IMG/VR virus record: IMGVR_UViG_3300009528_000020
Location: 1 to 44,504 of that record
Source: a virus
DNA: 44,504 bases
Strand: one strand, 5' to 3'
In this document: one piece after another, positions 1 through 8,901 of the stretch
How the letters are laid out: each line of letters begins with the position of its first letter
Position numbering within the stretch: position 1 is the stretch's first letter
Notes under the pieces: generated by a model
Databases searched by the model: none
What the model was told of the DNA's origin: nothing
What the model saw: the letters and a program-made list of their open reading frames with translations, nothing else
Made by a program: the position numbers and the translations under genes

Positions 1-716
1 AAGACCCTTATTTTGCCAGTTGCCAATACATGAACCAGCCCGTTAACCCTGCATCGACCATGTTTGATAAGGATGATATTGAGTGGTACGAGGATGAGAA
101 GGAACTACCAGAAAGATTAACTAATTATATCACCGTTGATCCAGCAGGACACGAAGGCTCAGTGGGAGACAACACCGCCATAATTATCGCTGGAGTTGAT
201 CGAGATGAAAGTATTTATTTTTACGAGCCATATTTTGATAGATTCAAGCCCGATGAGATTGTAAAGCACATATTTGATGAGTACCTAGCTCGGAGAGTGA
301 GAAGAGTCGGGATTGAGCAGAATTATTACCGGGGAGAACTGGCCAAGAATTTTGAAAGGAAAGGTAGGGAATGGGGCACCAAGGTCAGAGTAGAGCTGTT
401 GAAACATTACGGCAGAAAGGAGCGAAAACAAGATAGGATTAGAGCACTACAGCCGTGGTTTAAGGATGGCAAGATTTTCCTTAAAGGGAAGAAAGTTAGC
501 TATCGGGATGGACAAAAGACGGTAACTAAATGGGTTCCCGTAGGCAAGAACATGAACCATCTTTATAAACAGATAATTTCATACCCGAGGGCGAAAATGT
601 CGGATGATTTAATTGATGCAGCTTCTATGTTTTTGGAGATTATAAAGCCCAGCGGTGGGTTTGATAAAAGCAAGGTAAAAGTTGCCAAGCCAGTAGATGC
701 AATGTTTGGAGCTTAA
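1..716 (+). CDS. terL: Terminase large subunit, C-terminal nuclease part (partial, 5' end outside window)
   Basis: The reading frame is open from base 3 (GAC CCT TAT...) and has no start inside the window, so the gene enters from the left edge. The text DPYFASCQYMNQP is the junction that normally follows the ATPase domain of large terminases. The RNase H-fold nuclease follows: Asp in ITVDPAG, Glu in RRVGIEQNYY and Asp in SDDLIDAASM supply the expected acidic triad. Known role: nicks and translocates concatemeric DNA into the prohead through the portal. The ATPase domain (Walker A/B) is absent here. The gene's N-terminus appears to be at the opposite edge (44411-44504, same strand). Very likely terminase. 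Confidence 0.93.
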   Translation, partial: DPYFASCQYMNQPVNPASTMFDKDDIEWYEDEKELPERLTNYITVDPAGHEGSVGDNTAIIIAGVDRDESIYFYEPYFDRFKPDEIVKHIFDEYLARRVRRVGIEQNYYRGELAKNFERKGREWGTKVRVELLKHYGRKERKQDRIRALQPWFKDGKIFLKGKKVSYRDGQKTVTKWVPVGKNMNHLYKQIISYPRAKMSDDLIDAASMFLEIIKPSGGFDKSKVKVAKPVDAMFGA

Positions 717-905
717 ATGAAAGCCGTAAAAGTCATAAAGGAATTCGAATTCAAACGAATCATGGGAGAATTGGAGTATTTTCCTTATCAATGGGCTTTT
801 GGTGTAAGCATTAGATACCTTGAGTGTGACGGAATGGGTTGGATGTTCAGATTCTATTTTGGCCCATTTAAAGTTTGGTTTAATTTGGGATTAATTATTA
901 AGTAA
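717..905 (+). CDS. Small hypothetical protein (62 aa)
   Basis: Starts at the base after the terminase stop (TTAAATGA context) with TTTGGAGC just upstream. The product is rich in aromatic residues (FPYQWAFG, GWMFRFYFGPFKVWF), has no signal peptide and resembles no family I can name. Its position between terminase and portal suggests a small packaging- or virion-associated protein, but that is only context. Confidence 0.6.
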   Translation: MKAVKVIKEFEFKRIMGELEYFPYQWAFGVSIRYLECDGMGWMFRFYFGPFKVWFNLGLIIK

Positions 906-940
906 AGCAAGGTGAGTCAAGTAAAGTAAAGGAGAAAAAA

Positions 941-1267
941 ATGTCCGAAAAGAGTAAAGAAGATTTAGTTAGAGAATGGAACAAGTTGAAAGAAGAGGAA
1001 GAAAAAAAACGATTGAAGCAACTAATCAAAGAGAAGAAATTTGGGGTTCCCATTAGAAAAAACATTCCTAAAGAAAAGAAAAGTCCAATTGACCAAATTT
1101 TTGACAAACTAACAGCGAGAGAACACATAATCCTAGAGGCTCTGGGGTTTTTGAATGATGATAGTGAATATAAGGGTTTTGCAGTGCATCAACTTATTTG
1201 TGGACAGATAAGAAACGCACAAGATGAACTGAAAGAACAATATCCAAGACTTAAAGAGTTAAAGTAG
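941..1267 (+). CDS. Charged hypothetical protein (108 aa)
   Basis: Preceded by AAAGGAG at a good spacing. The first half is very rich in Lys and Glu and likely helical or coiled coil; the second half (EHIILEALGFLNDD...) is a compact helical segment. I do not recognise a family. It lies between terL and the portal in the packaging operon. Confidence 0.65.
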   Translation: MSEKSKEDLVREWNKLKEEEEKKRLKQLIKEKKFGVPIRKNIPKEKKSPIDQIFDKLTAREHIILEALGFLNDDSEYKGFAVHQLICGQIRNAQDELKEQYPRLKELK

Positions 1268-1268
1268 A

Positions 1269-1291
1269 AAAAAGGCTCACCTTGCCTTTTT
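1269..1291 (+). terminator. Weak hairpin between small genes
   Basis: AAAAAGGC (1269-1276) pairs with GCCTTTTT (1284-1291) around a 7-base loop. The stem has only three GC pairs. It could be a weak attenuator or an mRNA-processing hairpin just upstream of the SD of the TTG-started gene. Confidence 0.25.
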
Positions 1292-1304
1292 AGAGGAGGT
1301 AAAA

Positions 1305-1475
1305 TTGCCACCCAAATCGAAGGCTCAAGCACGTTTTATGGGTGCAGTAATCGCAGGTAAAGCGAGAAAAAAGGGCCCAACCAAAAAGCAAGCCAGGGAG
1401 TTTTTAAGGGGGCATAAGATTAAGGGATTACCGAGGAAAGTTAGAAAGAAGAAAAAGCGCAAGAGAAAGAAATGA
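1305..1475 (+). CDS. Small basic phage protein with TTG start (56 aa)
   Basis: A TTG start at 1305 follows a strong GAGGAGGT at 1293-1300, and the stop overlaps the portal start (ATGA at 1472-1475). The protein begins PPKSKAQARFMGAV and ends in an almost pure Lys/Arg tail (RKVRKKKKRKRKK). Short proteins with this KSKAQxRxMG opening are common beside portal genes in phages, and their role is not known. The basic tail suggests nucleic-acid contact. Confidence 0.8.
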   Translation: MPPKSKAQARFMGAVIAGKARKKGPTKKQAREFLRGHKIKGLPRKVRKKKKRKRKK

Positions 1476-3193
1476 CACCAAAAGAAGAGAAAAAAGTCAA
1501 AGAAGTTAATGAAAAATACACTCTAGCACAGAACAAAAAAAGTGAGGATGACCGCCATGTCGATTTCGATAAATGGGAGAACTATTACGCTGGCACATCT
1601 AAGGAGCTGGAGGAGCGTGCAGACAGGGGCTTATCGGCTCTTATGCCTGCATGGGCTCAGGCAGGGGTTGATTATGTTTTAGCTAAAGAAGTAGCAGTTA
1701 TCTTTGGGCAAAAGCCTTACTGGAGCGTGGGCGCAACTAGAAAGAAATGGGAAGGTGCAGCTAAGTTGCAGCAGGAGCTTTTAACTTGGCACTTAGATAA
1801 TCCTAAAGAGTTCTTAAATTGTGTTCAGTGGCTTCAGACAAAGGGGGTTTACGGCACATCAATACGAAAGCCCATGTGGGATCGCCAGCAGAATGAATTT
1901 GCCCTCGAGGAGATTGATAATAAGAATTTCTATCCTTCTCCTGACGGTACGAGCATTTTTAAAATTCCCTGGACTATACAGCGCTCTTTACGAACCAGGA
2001 AATATATTTTGGCTATGGGTAGACCCTGGAAGGGCTCTAGGAAATCTACCTACATAAATACTAAGGAACTGCTCTCTAAAGATGGTGGGCAGTTTATCAT
2101 GGAGCACGCTGAAGAGCAAGGAACACGCTGGACGGACGAAGAGAAAAAGAACTTATACGAGATTCTTGAGTGCTGGAATAGAGTTACTGACCAAGTTATA
2201 ACTATCGGGGAAAGAAGGGTGCTTCTTAGGGATAGCGAGAGGCCCTATAAGAAGATGACCAAGCATAGACTTCCTTTTATCGTAATGATTGACTGGCCCA
2301 GGCCCAAGTCATTCTGGGGTATCGGAAGAATCGAGGCTATCGAACTTCACTTGAGGGAATTAGCCCATATAAAGAACCAGCGCTTTGATAATGTTAATCT
2401 TGTTCTTAATCCTCCGCTGAAGTATGACAAGGGAGCTGGTATAGACTTGGCGGGGCTTCCTCTTAAACCCAATGCTCTCATCGGAATGGATGATTTAGAA
2501 TCGTTAAAACCGTTCTTTGATGCTGGTTGGCCTTTTGTTACCCAGAATGTTTATGCAGAAACAGCCGAGATAGAGAAAGAAATCCAAAACAGACTCGGCT
2601 TACAGGAACCCTCAATGGGGCGCAGGCCAGAGCAAAGGGAAACTGCAACTGCATTAGTAAGGCTTCAGCAAGCGGGAAATACCATATTCCAGTTTATGAA
2701 CATGATGTCTCTCTGGCTGGGAATGAAGGAGTTGGCTGCCTGGACTTCGGCTATAGATCAGCAGTATCTAAAGGATACCATCGAAATTCCCTGTCTCTAT
2801 GACTCTGAGCACAGGGGAGATTACTTAACTATAACCAGGGAGCGTTTGAAAGGAGAATTTTATTTTACTCCTAAAGTAGCACCCCTTGATCCTGACGTTA
2901 TTAAAGATGTGGAACGAGGACAATTTGTAACCGCAGTTCAGCATATATTGGCTTCAGGAGCAAGACTAAGAATGGAGAAACTGGCAGAGGTAATGCTGAG
3001 GAAATTTGACATACCACAAGAGGACATTGACCAGATATTGCCAGAAGAGGCAAAAATGCCACGTGGTGGAGAAGAAGCGGTAAGACGAGAAATGGGGCCA
3101 AAGGGAAAAGCACCAGAGGAACTGGGTAGGCTTATATCAGGAGAAGCGGGTAAAGCGATGGCAGTGACTCCGGAAAGACCGAGGGGTAGATAA
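1472..3193 (+). CDS. Portal protein
   Basis: 573 aa, of typical size for a podovirus portal. The N-terminal half has the usual portal pattern: helices around DRGLSALMPAWAQAGVDYVLAKEVAVIFGQKPYWSV, then a beta-rich wing. The central stretch RIEAIELHLRELAHIKNQRFDNVNLVLNPP is characteristic of the stem and clip of P22/SU10-like portals. The C-terminus is charged and probably a short barrel. Known role: dodecameric DNA gate at one capsid vertex, docking terminase during packaging and the adaptor afterwards. Gene order (terL, portal, scaffold, capsid) supports the call. Confidence 0.9.
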   Translation: MTPKEEKKVKEVNEKYTLAQNKKSEDDRHVDFDKWENYYAGTSKELEERADRGLSALMPAWAQAGVDYVLAKEVAVIFGQKPYWSVGATRKKWEGAAKLQQELLTWHLDNPKEFLNCVQWLQTKGVYGTSIRKPMWDRQQNEFALEEIDNKNFYPSPDGTSIFKIPWTIQRSLRTRKYILAMGRPWKGSRKSTYINTKELLSKDGGQFIMEHAEEQGTRWTDEEKKNLYEILECWNRVTDQVITIGERRVLLRDSERPYKKMTKHRLPFIVMIDWPRPKSFWGIGRIEAIELHLRELAHIKNQRFDNVNLVLNPPLKYDKGAGIDLAGLPLKPNALIGMDDLESLKPFFDAGWPFVTQNVYAETAEIEKEIQNRLGLQEPSMGRRPEQRETATALVRLQQAGNTIFQFMNMMSLWLGMKELAAWTSAIDQQYLKDTIEIPCLYDSEHRGDYLTITRERLKGEFYFTPKVAPLDPDVIKDVERGQFVTAVQHILASGARLRMEKLAEVMLRKFDIPQEDIDQILPEEAKMPRGGEEAVRREMGPKGKAPEELGRLISGEAGKAMAVTPERPRGR

Positions 3194-3588
3194 TGAATGA
3201 GGAACCATTTTACTCTAATGGAGAACCTGAATACGGGGTTCCTTTGGGCCAAACAATACTTGAGAGTAGACAAGTGGCAACCAGAGGACTTTATCAGGAT
3301 ATAAGAGAATACATAATGCGAAAGTACTGGACTCAAAGAACGAATTCTCCATCTTATGGCGATATAGAAATACTTGAAGAGGAACTTAGAAACATGATTG
3401 ATCCGCAGGAATTTGAAGCGTTAGAGTTTTATGTCTATGAGCTATATATATCGGCACTACCAACTTTGGGTGAACGCAGTCGGAAACCTGGTGATATACA
3501 TGAAGGCCCAATTCCATATAGAGAAATGGAACCAATGTTAGCGGAAATAGGTGGTGCTCAATATGCCGATATTTTGAGGGAGATGTAA
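3193..3588 (+). CDS. Hypothetical head-module protein (131 aa)
   Basis: The start overlaps the portal stop (TAATG). The acidic protein is rich in Tyr and Glu (DIREYIMRKYW, EALEFYVYELYISALPTLGE) and looks helical. It is located between portal and scaffold and translationally coupled on both sides, so it is probably made with the prohead proteins. No family recognised. Confidence 0.7.
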   Translation: MNEEPFYSNGEPEYGVPLGQTILESRQVATRGLYQDIREYIMRKYWTQRTNSPSYGDIEILEEELRNMIDPQEFEALEFYVYELYISALPTLGERSRKPGDIHEGPIPYREMEPMLAEIGGAQYADILREM

Positions 3589-3866
3589 TGACCGACAAAG
3601 AGAAAGAGAGACAGGATAATATTCTAAAAGTGGCTAGAGCTTATGAGCAAATGCAACGGACTGAAGGTTGGAAATATGTCCAAAAACATATTCAGGACAG
3701 AATAGCTGGAGCAAAAGGTAAACTTTCCAAAATTGATTTAGATAAAGAACGGTTTGAGGCTGCGAAGACCCAAGGAGAAATTAAGGCATTTTATTCGTTA
3801 TTTAATGTTATAAGCAATAAACTTAAAGATGCAGAGAGAATCAAGAAAGAAAAAAAGGAGAAATAA
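3588..3866 (+). CDS. Hypothetical helical protein (92 aa)
   Basis: The start overlaps the previous stop (TAATG at 3586-3590). Highly charged helical protein (MTDKEKERQDNILKVARAYE... ending KKEKKEK). Small helical proteins in this position, directly before scaffold genes, are common in podovirus-like head operons. Function unknown. Confidence 0.7.
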   Translation: MTDKEKERQDNILKVARAYEQMQRTEGWKYVQKHIQDRIAGAKGKLSKIDLDKERFEAAKTQGEIKAFYSLFNVISNKLKDAERIKKEKKEK

Positions 3867-3867
3867 A

Positions 3868-4611
3868 ATGGCAGATGAGAAACTCAATAATCCCGCTTCC
3901 GGCTCCAAGAAGGAACAACCTGAGAAGGGGACTGGGTTAGACGAGAAAGACAAGGGAGGAGAAAAGCTTTTAGCAGGTAAGTTCAAATCACCAGATGAGC
4001 TAGTCAAAGCCTATCAAAACCTTGAGGCTGACAGCACTCGAAAGAGTCAAGAGGCTTCTAAGGTTGGCGAAAGAGTAGCTAAGCTCGAAGGGATGCTGGA
4101 GATGCAAAAGCAAGCTCAGAAAGCACCCCAAATTTCGGCTGAAGAATATCAAAAGATGGAGCGACTTTTCAAAGACGACTTCACCGAGGATTCACTGAAA
4201 GCTCTCGCTAATTTCAACCGCCCATTAAGCAACGAGGTTGAAAGAACTAGGGAAGAGCTCCAAGCGCTCAGGGATGAAATTCGTGGCGAAAGAGAGCGAA
4301 GGGGTGAGCTTGTTGGCCTAGCTGACAAAGCTCGCAAAGAGGATCCAGAACTTTTTGATACATTGAAGCCCGAAATCGAAAAAGAGCTTAGAGAAGATAC
4401 GAACTTAGGTAGGTATGAAAATCCCTATGCGGCTGCCTTTTGTAAAGTTAGAGGTAAATCGTATAGGAGTCTAGCTAAAGGCACCGATGCCGAGATAGAG
4501 TCCCATGTAGAGGGATCATCTCCAGTACCTCCAGAGGTTAAGGGCAAAGAGGCCCTCAAAAAGAAATATGTGAGTGAAGTCCTTAAAGCAACGGACGACA
4601 CTCGATTATAA
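3868..4611 (+). CDS. Capsid scaffold protein
   Basis: The start is placed at 3868 (MADEKLNN...) because AAAGGAG lies 8 bases upstream; an in-frame ATG at 3829 lacks such a site. 247 aa, strongly charged and almost entirely helical. It carries the hallmark GKFKSPDELVKAYQNLE near residue 40, common in phage scaffold proteins. Coiled-coil segments follow (ERVAKLEGMLEMQ; EREELQALRDEI). Known role: temporary internal core for capsid assembly. The gene lies directly before the capsid gene, as expected. Confidence 0.85.
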   Translation: MADEKLNNPASGSKKEQPEKGTGLDEKDKGGEKLLAGKFKSPDELVKAYQNLEADSTRKSQEASKVGERVAKLEGMLEMQKQAQKAPQISAEEYQKMERLFKDDFTEDSLKALANFNRPLSNEVERTREELQALRDEIRGERERRGELVGLADKARKEDPELFDTLKPEIEKELREDTNLGRYENPYAAAFCKVRGKSYRSLAKGTDAEIESHVEGSSPVPPEVKGKEALKKKYVSEVLKATDDTRL

Positions 4612-4630
4612 TAAACGGAGGTGAGAAAGA

Positions 4631-5812
4631 ATGGCTTCAGCATATAAACAATTATCGGATTTAACTACTGAACGTTTAGAAATGGATTTTACTGAAGAGA
4701 TAAATAAGCTCGATGCTAAAATCAATCCTCTTACAGTATTGACCAATCAAATTAAGAGCCGAGGTACTACTAATAGTGTGTATCACTACTGGTATCAAGA
4801 GGAACTGGATAACCGCTGGGATACTATTAATACAGCAGCTTCAGGGGATGCGTATATCACTGTCTATAACAGTGCTCGATTCCATAAGCATGATGTTTTA
4901 TACATTCCCGAGGAAGGTTCGATTTTGATTGCTACTGGTGATATGTCGGCAACTAAATCAATCGCTGTAACCGAAATTGCAGTGGGAAGTGGTGACTCAG
5001 ACGATGGTGATAACATCCTCGTTTTAGGGCCTTCCATTGAGGAAGGTTCTCCTGGAGTGGATGCCTATCAGGGTTCACTTACTCCTAGATCTAACTATAC
5101 GGTTACGCTGCAAAGAACGTTTGGGGTAACTCGTGAGCAAATGGTCAATGCTATGCACGGAGGAAGCGAGCTTGCTAGGCTTACTAACAAGAAAGGAAGA
5201 GAGCACGCAAGAGACATAGAGCTACATCTTTGGTGGGGAGTTCGTGATGAGGATACCACTGGAGTTACGGGTGCTTATGCCCAAAGATGGATGGGTGGAA
5301 TTCAGTATTTCTTAACTGGCTCAGGTGACTCAAACGCTACCAACACCAATATTGGTGGAGCATTAACTGAATCTGCTCTCCAGAGCTGGCTCTTCGATTG
5401 TTTCAAATACACTGATACGCTCTATCTTTTCTGTGGTGAGTATGGACTTCAGGCATTTGATAACTGGGCAAGAGGAAAATTAAAGATGGTTCCTGCAGAT
5501 AGGAGCTATGGACTTAACATAAGCGAATATCCTCTGGCCGGAAGAATGGCTTATATCGTAGATGCTACTCGTATCTTAGAAGCAGGGCCACAATCAGGCG
5601 GAACTGATTTTCAGGATGAGATATGGGCACTCGATCTGGCTGACATCAAATTCCTCTGGTACACAGGTGGAGGGACTAAGCTTACCACCAATGTCCAGAA
5701 TCCAAAGGCAGGTGTCAACAGACGGGAAGACTTATATCAAAGTCAGTTTACTCTTGAAGTTGGCAACGCTAAGAGACATGGGAGAGCTTACGGTATTACT
5801 GGAGTAGGCTAA
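4631..5812 (+). CDS. Major capsid protein (HK97-fold, SU10-like)
   Basis: 393 aa, the usual size for SU10/DUF5309-type capsid proteins, with SD GGAGGTGAG just upstream. The N-terminus MASAYKQLSDLTTERLEMDFTEE, the segment around NPLTVLTNQIKSRGT and the ending RREDLYQSQFTLEVGN AKRHGRAYGI fit that family. Position after the scaffold and the presence of a downstream hairpin (high-expression gene) support it. The HK97 fold is inferred from family knowledge, not seen directly. Confidence 0.87.
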   Translation: MASAYKQLSDLTTERLEMDFTEEINKLDAKINPLTVLTNQIKSRGTTNSVYHYWYQEELDNRWDTINTAASGDAYITVYNSARFHKHDVLYIPEEGSILIATGDMSATKSIAVTEIAVGSGDSDDGDNILVLGPSIEEGSPGVDAYQGSLTPRSNYTVTLQRTFGVTREQMVNAMHGGSELARLTNKKGREHARDIELHLWWGVRDEDTTGVTGAYAQRWMGGIQYFLTGSGDSNATNTNIGGALTESALQSWLFDCFKYTDTLYLFCGEYGLQAFDNWARGKLKMVPADRSYGLNISEYPLAGRMAYIVDATRILEAGPQSGGTDFQDEIWALDLADIKFLWYTGGGTKLTTNVQNPKAGVNRREDLYQSQFTLEVGNAKRHGRAYGITGVG

Positions 5813-5827
5813 AAAGTATGACAATCT

Positions 5828-5856
5828 GGGGGAGCATCTTTTTCTGGTGCTCCTCC
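5828..5856 (+). terminator. Hairpin after capsid gene
   Basis: GGGGGAGCA (5828-5836) pairs with TGCTCCTCC (5848-5856), nine pairs with one G-T, loop of 11. No T-run follows, so it is probably a partial terminator or RNA-stability hairpin that reduces expression after the capsid gene. The true start of the next gene lies downstream, behind its own SD. Confidence 0.6.
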
Positions 5857-5871
5857 TTCAAAGGAGAAATC

Positions 5872-6357
5872 ATGACTGAGATGAAAAAAGTCGTGTTTAT
5901 GTCCAAATTCAAAAACTTAAATATCTTTCTGGATAAAGGGGGACTGGTAGTCACTCCAGTTCCAGGAGGGTCAGTAAGTAGGATGCAGGCAGCCAGGATG
6001 ATTAAGTTTCGGAACTTTGGATATGGAAGTGCTAATGCTAAAGAGATAGAGGAAATCAGGCAATATCTTCTTGAACATCCAGAAGACGGGATACACGAGG
6101 TCGTGCCAGTTACCGCCGAAGAAATCCTGGTGAAGAAAGAAGCTAAATTGGCTGCAATGGTAGCAGAAGTTGCCAAGGCAAGGGAAGTGGTAGGAGCAGT
6201 ACCCAAAGAGACTCCAGAGCCAGTTGAGCTTCCAGAGGAAAAGAAGGTTTATGCTGAAAAATGTCCTGACTGTGACTGGGTAGCTGAATCATTTGTCAGT
6301 GAAGCACAGATGAAGAATAAGCTCCGAGGTCACCGAGCAGGCAAGCATAGGAAATGA
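5872..6357 (+). CDS. Head-associated protein with C-terminal zinc finger (161 aa)
   Basis: The start at 5872 follows AAAGGAGAAATC; an earlier in-frame ATG (5818) would translate the hairpin and is rejected. N-terminal part: small domain containing IKFRNFGYGSANAKEIEEIR. The middle is Ala/Glu-rich and helical. C-terminus: CPDC...H...H, a C2H2-like zinc site (KCPDCDW ... LRGHRAGKH). The N-terminal domain is repeated in the next gene, so the two are probable paralogues. Role unknown; probably a minor head protein. Confidence 0.75.
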   Translation: MTEMKKVVFMSKFKNLNIFLDKGGLVVTPVPGGSVSRMQAARMIKFRNFGYGSANAKEIEEIRQYLLEHPEDGIHEVVPVTAEEILVKKEAKLAAMVAEVAKAREVVGAVPKETPEPVELPEEKKVYAEKCPDCDWVAESFVSEAQMKNKLRGHRAGKHRK

Positions 6358-6557
6358 GAGTAACCTTTACCTGTGGGCCTAAGACTCTCAGTTTTAATGT
6401 ACCGATAGCACATTTTAAGGAGGGGAAGCTTATAAACCCGAATCCTCGAATTCGCTTTCGGAATCATAGGTATGAAACTGAAGATGTTTGGGAAATAAAA
6501 CAGATAAGGGAATGGGGTAAGAAATATCCCAGAGATGAAATAAAAGAATTAAAATAA
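6354..6557 (+). CDS. Small head-module protein, paralogue of its neighbour (67 aa)
   Basis: The start overlaps the previous stop (ATGA). RIRFRNHRYETEDVWEIKQI aligns without gaps to IKFRNFGYGSANAKEIEEIR of the preceding gene, with shared I, FRN, Y, EI and IR and the same spacing to a Pro. It is essentially the N-terminal domain alone, without helix or zinc finger. Function unknown. Confidence 0.7.
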   Translation: MRVTFTCGPKTLSFNVPIAHFKEGKLINPNPRIRFRNHRYETEDVWEIKQIREWGKKYPRDEIKELK

Positions 6558-6597
6558 CAAGTCCGGGTAGGAGCCTGGGACTAAATAGGAGAAAATT

Positions 6598-8001
6598 ATG
6601 TCTACAGCATTAAGATTTGTTGATTATTTTCGTCATTACATAAGAGCAAAAAGAGTTGCATTTGATACAAATTGGGATAGAACGAGCGGAGAAGGAGCTT
6701 ATCTTTTAGGCAAAAGGGAACACTACTCTGGACTGCCCATAGGTATGGCTACGCCTGCCGACTGCGAGGGTATCAAGATGGAGTTTAATTATGGAGTAGC
6801 ACCAAGCAGTGTAACTGGCAATGGCAAAATGGTTCATGGCCTGGATGTTAAAATGACTATGGATCAAGATTGGGATTTCACTCTAAAGCCATATAATGCC
6901 ACAGTTAGAGGAGCTAGGATTCAAGCCATTAGTCAAAAGGACGTTAGTGGTAGGGTAATGGGTGCCTATATAAATGCACGGGCAGAGGGAACCTACGAAA
7001 TCGAGGGATACATTTCAGGTGCAACCGGCCCTGGAATGATTGGGATAGAGGCGAGAACTGAACTTGCTACCAGTGCTCAGATCACGACTACTTCGGCTGT
7101 GGGTGTATTGATATTTCACCGAAACCAACAAGATGCTGATATTATCACTGGAGGGTACAGAGGTCTTCAAGTTGAAGTCCCTCTTATGGGGACAGGTGCT
7201 TCAATAGAAGGCACTACATATGGAATTTATATCGCTGACGAGTGGGGTGGAGGAGATGATTTCGACTGTGGTATGTGCATAGACGATGACGTTTGTACTA
7301 CTGGTATTCAAATTGGTAACTGTACTACTGGTATTACTCTTGATGGGACTATGACTACTGGTCTTAACATTCCCACTGGCTGTACCACTGCTATCCAGAC
7401 TGGTGCCGATGCTTCTGATGGCGGGGATGTCAAGTTCTACGGAGCTACAACGGGGGAAATTTGCGAGTGGGATTCTAGTGCGGCCACTCTTAAGATTCAG
7501 TCTACACATACCTTGAGTGGCTCCACACCAGTGAATATACTAAGGATAAACAACTATCCTACTATGGCTGCAAGTGGTAGCACTAGGGGACTGTTAGTTT
7601 TAAGTGAGGCTCTAGCTGGCACGGAAGGTGCATATTTGGTAGGTATTGCAGCTATTGCTGAGCAAGATTCAACCTTACGTGTTCATGGTGTTATGAGTGC
7701 CATATGTGCTTCGCTTATCAGTGGGACAGATGATCCTCAGACTATGTGTTGCGTAGAGATGACATATAAGAATACTGGTGCCAGTAGTTCAAGCTCCCAG
7801 AGTTATATGTTGCTTAGAGAATACAGCACCGGGACTCCCTGTTGTGTTTTCCTTAATATGCCTGACCATGATACTGGTTCTGCTGACCGTATGAATCTTT
7901 TCTGTGAGAATGGTGCTGCAACTACTTGTAGCCACACGCTTCGGTGTTTAGTGGGTGGCAACCCTTACTGGATTATGCTCTGTAGTACACCACCAGCATA
8001 A
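6598..8001 (+). CDS. Beta-rich repeat structural protein (467 aa)
   Basis: SD AGGAG upstream. The protein is rich in Gly, Thr, Ser and Cys. Around residues 235-265 it contains near-repeats of the form TTGIxIGxC TTGIxLDG TTGLxI, suggesting stacked beta turns or a beta-helix. The C-terminal third is unusually rich in Cys (MCCVEM, PCCVFL, LFCENGAATTCSHTLRC). No enzyme motif is visible. Its place directly after the capsid proteins suggests a head decoration or fibre protein. Family not recognised. Confidence 0.7.
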   Translation: MSTALRFVDYFRHYIRAKRVAFDTNWDRTSGEGAYLLGKREHYSGLPIGMATPADCEGIKMEFNYGVAPSSVTGNGKMVHGLDVKMTMDQDWDFTLKPYNATVRGARIQAISQKDVSGRVMGAYINARAEGTYEIEGYISGATGPGMIGIEARTELATSAQITTTSAVGVLIFHRNQQDADIITGGYRGLQVEVPLMGTGASIEGTTYGIYIADEWGGGDDFDCGMCIDDDVCTTGIQIGNCTTGITLDGTMTTGLNIPTGCTTAIQTGADASDGGDVKFYGATTGEICEWDSSAATLKIQSTHTLSGSTPVNILRINNYPTMAASGSTRGLLVLSEALAGTEGAYLVGIAAIAEQDSTLRVHGVMSAICASLISGTDDPQTMCCVEMTYKNTGASSSSSQSYMLLREYSTGTPCCVFLNMPDHDTGSADRMNLFCENGAATTCSHTLRCLVGGNPYWIMLCSTPPA

Positions 8002-8033
8002 GAACTGAAATGAACTGTGATTTATGTAAATTA

Positions 8034-8063
8034 GCGGCAGGGAAAGATATTATTCTCTGCCGC
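8034..8063 (+). terminator. Strong intergenic hairpin
   Basis: GCGGCAGGGAA (8034-8044) pairs with TTCTCTGCCGC (8053-8063), 11 pairs with one G-T, loop of 8. No clear T-run follows. It marks the boundary between the decoration-like gene and the next operon segment, probably as a partial terminator or RNase III-type processing site. Confidence 0.6.
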
Positions 8064-8083
8064 ATCTAAGAAAGGAGAGCTAA

Positions 8084-8395
8084 ATGAAGCTCAACGTATT
8101 AGACCGTCTCCTGCTTCTAAACATTTTGCCACAAGAGGCAAATTTTATCACATTGAAGATAGTGAGAAACTTGAGGAATGATCTCAGTTTCTCAGAAGAG
8201 GAGCACAAGAAGTATAAGTTTGTGGAAACCGAGGGAAGAGTAAACTGGAATCCAGCGGAAGACCAATTCAAGGAAGTCCACGTTGGAGAGAAGGCAACGG
8301 ATATTATCGTAGAGGAGCTGGAGAAGCTAGATAAGGATAAAAAGCTAACTATGGAGCATCTTTCACTATTTGAAAAATTCATTGAGAAAAAGTGA
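8084..8395 (+). CDS. Conserved small phage protein (103 aa)
   Basis: AAAGGAGAG precedes the ATG. The product starts MKLNVLDRLLLLNILPQEANFITLKIVRNL and continues with a Lys/Glu-rich helical half. This type of small helical protein is frequent in phages and prophages, but I know no established function. Overlaps the next gene (GTGA). Confidence 0.72.
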   Translation: MKLNVLDRLLLLNILPQEANFITLKIVRNLRNDLSFSEEEHKKYKFVETEGRVNWNPAEDQFKEVHVGEKATDIIVEELEKLDKDKKLTMEHLSLFEKFIEKK

Positions 8396-8901
8396 AATTA
8401 CATCTCGGTTGTGGCACACAGATCTTTGAAGATTATATAAATGTGGATTTTAAGCGACTGGATGGTATTGATGTTCAGGCTGATATAAGATGGCTGCCGT
8501 TCAAAAGTAACTCATTTGAACTCATAGAGACCTATCATGCGATTGAACATATACCCAGACAACAAATAGAGTCTGCTCTGGAAGATTGGTTCAGGGTATT
8601 GAAACCAAACGGAGAATTGATAATTGAGTTGCCTGACTTCAACCAGAACTGTAGAGATTATCTCAAAGCCATAGAAAAAAAAGATTGGGACTCTGCAAAT
8701 ATACACCTTATGTTCATATATGGTGGTGACATGGCAAATCCAGAAGACGGCCATCGTTGGGGATATGTTTTTCAGGGACTCGGTTTTCTATTAGACAAGG
8801 CTGGCTTTACTCAAATTGCACAAACACCAGCACGTGATTTTCATACTAAAATGGCTGCGTGCATAAGGATTAAATGTAAAAAACAATGGGTAAAATTATA
8901 G
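8392..8901 (+). CDS. SAM-dependent methyltransferase (class I, type 11-like)
   Basis: GTG start overlapping the previous stop. 169 aa. SAM-binding motif I is LHLGCG at residues 3-8; NVDFK supplies the acidic residue at the end of strand 2; IETYHAIEHIP and LKPNGELIIELPD match the later motifs of the family. No target-recognition domain, so the substrate is unknown. The next two genes are glycosyltransferases, so methylation of a glycan or of a virion protein is plausible (inference). A short class I methyltransferase core. Confidence 0.85.
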   Translation: MKLHLGCGTQIFEDYINVDFKRLDGIDVQADIRWLPFKSNSFELIETYHAIEHIPRQQIESALEDWFRVLKPNGELIIELPDFNQNCRDYLKAIEKKDWDSANIHLMFIYGGDMANPEDGHRWGYVFQGLGFLLDKAGFTQIAQTPARDFHTKMAACIRIKCKKQWVKL

